Below are positions 5,518-7,510 of a DNA stretch of 7,510 bases, piece by piece (the stretch's first letter is position 1; each line of letters begins with the position of its first letter). The translations under genes were made by a program, and so were the position numbers. The stretch is from an uncultured Oscillospiraceae bacterium (GTDB lineage Bacteria > Bacillota > Clostridia > Oscillospirales > Acutalibacteraceae). Location of the stretch: contig UREO01000146.1 of the NCBI GenBank assembly GCA_900546895.1, positions 1 through 7,510 of the forward strand, written 5' to 3'. The notes below the pieces were generated by a model. The model saw only the letters and a program-made list of their open reading frames with translations. It did no database searches and was not told the DNA's origin.

Positions 5518-6381
5518 ATGCAGATTTTACTGAAAATTATATTATTCCTGATTCTGGCTCCCTTTCTGGGCGGTCTGCTTTCCGGGATTGACCGGAAAAT
5601 CAGCGCCCGGTTTCAGGGCCGTCAGGGTCCGCCGCTGATCCAGCCCTTTTACGATCTGCACAAGCTTTTTTCCAAACAATCCGTCGTGGTAAACGGCGTA
5701 CAGGATTTTTTGGTCGGTGGTTTCTTTGTATTCGTCGTATTTACGGGATGCATTTTCTTCGCGGGCGGCGACCTTCTGCTCGTCTTTTTCGCGCTGACGC
5801 TGGCAGAGGTGTTTTTAATCCTGTCCGCAACCTCGGCAAATTCCCCCTACAGCGCCATGGGCGCACAGAGGGAACTGGTACAGATGATGGCCTATGAGCC
5901 GATGATGCTTCTGGCGGCGATCGGGTTTTATATTGCCGACGGCAGCTTTAACGTAAGCGATATCGTACATACCGGCTCCTCCGCCATTACCGTTCTTCCG
6001 GGTATGTTTTTGGGATTTCTGTATATTCTGACGATCAAGCTGCGCAAGTCGCCGTTCGATATCAGCACCTCGCACCACGCCCATCAGGAAATGGTAAAAG
6101 GCCTTACGACGGAGCTGTCCGGCAATATTTTGGGGCTGGTGGAGCTGGCAAGCTGGTATGAAGACGTGCTTCTGCTCGGCTTCATCGGACTGTTCATCAT
6201 CAACTTTCAGTGGTGGAGCATCCCCGCCGCGGTGCTGGTATGCGCTCTGTCCTTTGTCCTTGAAACTTTTATCGACAACCTTTTCCCCCGTGTCAAATGG
6301 GATAAAATGCTCGGTTCCACCTGGCTGGTCACACTGGTCGCAGGCGGCATTAACCTGCTGATCCTGACGCTCATTCATTAA
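5518..6381 (+). CDS. echB: Ech hydrogenase subunit B, NuoH-like membrane subunit
   Basis: The protein has 287 residues, normal for EchB, with about eight membrane helices. In the complex it anchors the soluble hydrogenase module to the membrane and passes conformational or charge changes to the ion pump. Conserved polar loops typical of the NuoH/HycD family are present: ARFQGRQGPP (30-39), GAQRELVQMMAYEP (115-128), KSPFDIS (177-183) followed by HAHQE (187-191), and TELSG (198-202). The acidic residues in these loops, E119, E127, D181, E191 and E199, are the ones expected of the family's quinone-cavity-like region, although Ech reduces protons and not quinone. The start lies one base after the echA stop, and its ribosome site GGAGG (5502-5506) lies inside echA, which suggests coupled translation. 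Confidence 0.95.
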   Translation: MQILLKIILFLILAPFLGGLLSGIDRKISARFQGRQGPPLIQPFYDLHKLFSKQSVVVNGVQDFLVGGFFVFVVFTGCIFFAGGDLLLVFFALTLAEVFLILSATSANSPYSAMGAQRELVQMMAYEPMMLLAAIGFYIADGSFNVSDIVHTGSSAITVLPGMFLGFLYILTIKLRKSPFDISTSHHAHQEMVKGLTTELSGNILGLVELASWYEDVLLLGFIGLFIINFQWWSIPAAVLVCALSFVLETFIDNLFPRVKWDKMLGSTWLVTLVAGGINLLILTLIH

Positions 6382-6398
6382 GGAAGGTGCTTTAGCGA

Positions 6399-6854
6399 AT
6401 GATGAAGATATCAAAATCCCCCTGGCTTCTGCATTACGACGGCTCCAGCTGCAACGGCTGCGACATTGAGGTGCTGGCCTGTCTGACGCCCGTTTACGAT
6501 ATTGAACGCTTCGGCGTCGTCAACACCGGTAACCCCAAACACGCCGACATCCTTCTGATTACCGGCGGCATCAACCACCAGAACGAGCTGGTGGTAAAAC
6601 AGATTTACTCCCAGATGCCGGAAATTAAGGTGGTCGTCGCGGTCGGCATCTGCGCCTGTGACGGCGGGATTTTCAAGGAGTGCTACAATATCCTGGGCGG
6701 CGTGGACAAGGTACTCCCCGTGGACATTTACGTTCCCGGCTGCGCCGCAAGACCGGAAGCGATCATTGACGGCGTGGTCAAGGCGGTCGCGCTTCTGGAC
6801 AGAAAACGCGAGCTGAAAAAATTCGGCGCGGCGGCGCTGCACAAGGAGGCTTAA
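6399..6854 (+). CDS. echC: Ech hydrogenase small subunit, NuoB-like, [4Fe-4S]
   Basis: The 151-residue small subunit carries the proximal iron-sulphur cluster that passes electrons to the NiFe site. The four expected cysteines are all present: SSCNGC (C18 and C21), GICACDGG (C85) and VPGCAARPE (C115, in the conserved PGC motif). It is short, like NuoB and the other group 4 hydrogenase small subunits, and lacks the twin-arginine signal of periplasmic uptake hydrogenases, so it faces the cytoplasm. The start is at 6399, with AGGAAGG (6381-6387) 11 nt upstream; a second ATG at 6402 is less well spaced. There is a 17-nt gap from echB. The C-terminal 15 residues are charged and Ala-rich and may not be conserved. 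Confidence 0.96.
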   Translation: MMKISKSPWLLHYDGSSCNGCDIEVLACLTPVYDIERFGVVNTGNPKHADILLITGGINHQNELVVKQIYSQMPEIKVVVAVGICACDGGIFKECYNILGGVDKVLPVDIYVPGCAARPEAIIDGVVKAVALLDRKRELKKFGAAALHKEA

Positions 6855-6856
6855 TC

Positions 6857-7192
6857 ATGCCGGAAAATATTATCATCCCCATTTCTTCGGAGGTCCTGCT
6901 GGAAGAGGTTCTGAAAATGAAAGGCAGCAGCTGCCGCCTGGTGCAGATCTGCGCCACAAGAATCCCCGACGGCTACGAGCTTTCCTATTCGTTCGGAAAG
7001 GATTTCGATCTGTACACCCTGCGCTTCAACATCGGCGAAGAGGTCGAAATTCCCAGCATCAGCGGCATTTATCCCGCGTCCTTCTTATATGAAAACGAAA
7101 TTCACGATCTTTTCGGCGTACCGATCAAGATGATTTCTCTCGACTATAAAGGCAATCTGTACCGCACGGAGAAAAAAACGCCTTTTAAATAA
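6857..7192 (+). CDS. echD: Ech hydrogenase subunit D, NuoC-like (30 kDa family)
   Basis: This 111-residue protein is a compact version of the complex I 30-kDa subunit (NuoC), which packs against the large subunit and helps assemble the hydrophilic arm. It has no metal-binding motif of its own. The family signature YPASFLYENEIHDLFGV (72-88) is clear: the E-N-E and DLFG elements match the ERE-x-x-DLFG pattern of NuoC and the HycE N-terminus. The N-terminal part is weakly conserved, as is usual. The ribosome site AAGGAGG (6843-6849) overlaps the end of echC and lies 7 nt before the ATG; the gap to echC is only 2 nt, consistent with translational coupling. Confidence 0.93.
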   Translation: MPENIIIPISSEVLLEEVLKMKGSSCRLVQICATRIPDGYELSYSFGKDFDLYTLRFNIGEEVEIPSISGIYPASFLYENEIHDLFGVPIKMISLDYKGNLYRTEKKTPFK

Positions 7193-7210
7193 ATCTAGGA
7201 GTGATACCAG

Positions 7211-7510
7211 ATGTCCAAACGCAGCATAGTACCGTTCGGCCCTCAGCATCCGGTCCTTCCGGAACCGATTCATCTTGACTTGGTGCTGGAAGACGAAAAG
7301 GTGGTAGAGGCGATCCCTTCCATCGGCTTTGTGCACAGGGGTCTTGAAAAGCTGGTGGAGAAAAAAGACTTTAACGAATATGTTTATGTTGCAGAGCGAA
7401 TCTGCGGAATCTGCAGCTTTATGCACGGAATGGGTTACTGTGAATCGGTGGAACATATCATGGAAGTGGAAATTCCGCCCCGCGCCAAATACCTGCGCAC
7501 CATCTGGTGT
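7211..7510 (+). CDS. echE: Ech hydrogenase [NiFe] large subunit, N-terminal part, cut by window edge
   Basis: Only the first 100 codons are present; the frame is open at base 7510. This is the catalytic subunit, where H2 forms from protons and electrons at a NiFe centre. FGPQHPVLPEP (9-19) and SIGFVHRGLEKL (37-48) are typical of the NuoD/group 4 hydrogenase family. RICGICSFMHG (63-73) contains C65 and C68, the N-terminal pair of NiFe ligands. Complex I NuoD proteins have lost these cysteines, so this subunit is a true hydrogenase. The second Cys pair (DPC-x-x-C type) near the C-terminus lies outside the window. The start follows AGGAG (7197-7201) by 9 nt and the echD stop by 18 nt. The ferredoxin-like echF gene is expected next. 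Confidence 0.95.
   Translation, partial: MSKRSIVPFGPQHPVLPEPIHLDLVLEDEKVVEAIPSIGFVHRGLEKLVEKKDFNEYVYVAERICGICSFMHGMGYCESVEHIMEVEIPPRAKYLRTIWC

Noticed and set aside
3612..7510. Respiratory complex I (nuo) or a formate hydrogenlyase operon
   Set aside because: No nuoA, nuoJ or nuoK-like genes lie among the subunits, the C- and D-like proteins are separate and short, and the large subunit has the RICGIC NiFe motif that complex I has lost. The order fits ech best.

Overview
The window reads as chromosomal DNA of a strictly anaerobic, fermentative Gram-positive bacterium. I would guess a moderate-GC member of the Clostridia such as the Oscillospirales; this is inferred from gene families, strong AGGAGG-type ribosome sites and AT-rich promoters, not from a marker gene. 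All convincing genes lie on the + strand and fall into four transcription blocks.

Block 1 (1-240) is the 3' end of an unrecognised gene followed by a perfect 14-bp rho-independent terminator. Block 2 (241-1422) starts in an AT-rich promoter region. It encodes a 97-residue protein built from four tandem 16-residue Asn-rich repeats, then a rubrerythrin (an oxidative-stress di-iron peroxidase) 46 nt downstream, and ends in a second clear terminator. Block 3 (about 1459-3397) has a good extended -10 promoter, a GC-rich leader of about 135 nt that can fold into several hairpins, and a B12-binding-domain radical SAM protein of the DUF4080 type.

Block 4 (3473-7510, running off the window) is an energy-converting hydrogenase operon. 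It encodes, in order, a NuoL-like antiporter subunit, a NuoH-like membrane subunit, a NuoB-like small subunit, a NuoC-like subunit and the first 100 codons of the [NiFe] large subunit with its N-terminal RICGIC motif. This matches echA-B-C-D-E; echF, the ferredoxin-like subunit, is expected just beyond the edge. By family knowledge, Ech oxidises reduced ferredoxin, reduces protons to H2 and pumps ions across the membrane. Its upstream region holds an 8-bp inverted repeat near a plausible extended -10 promoter.

The hydrogenase, rubrerythrin and radical SAM families are known. The parts that look least described are the 16-residue repeat protein paired with rubrerythrin and the structured leader of the radical SAM mRNA. 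I found no CRISPR array, tRNA, rRNA, insertion sequence or phage gene.
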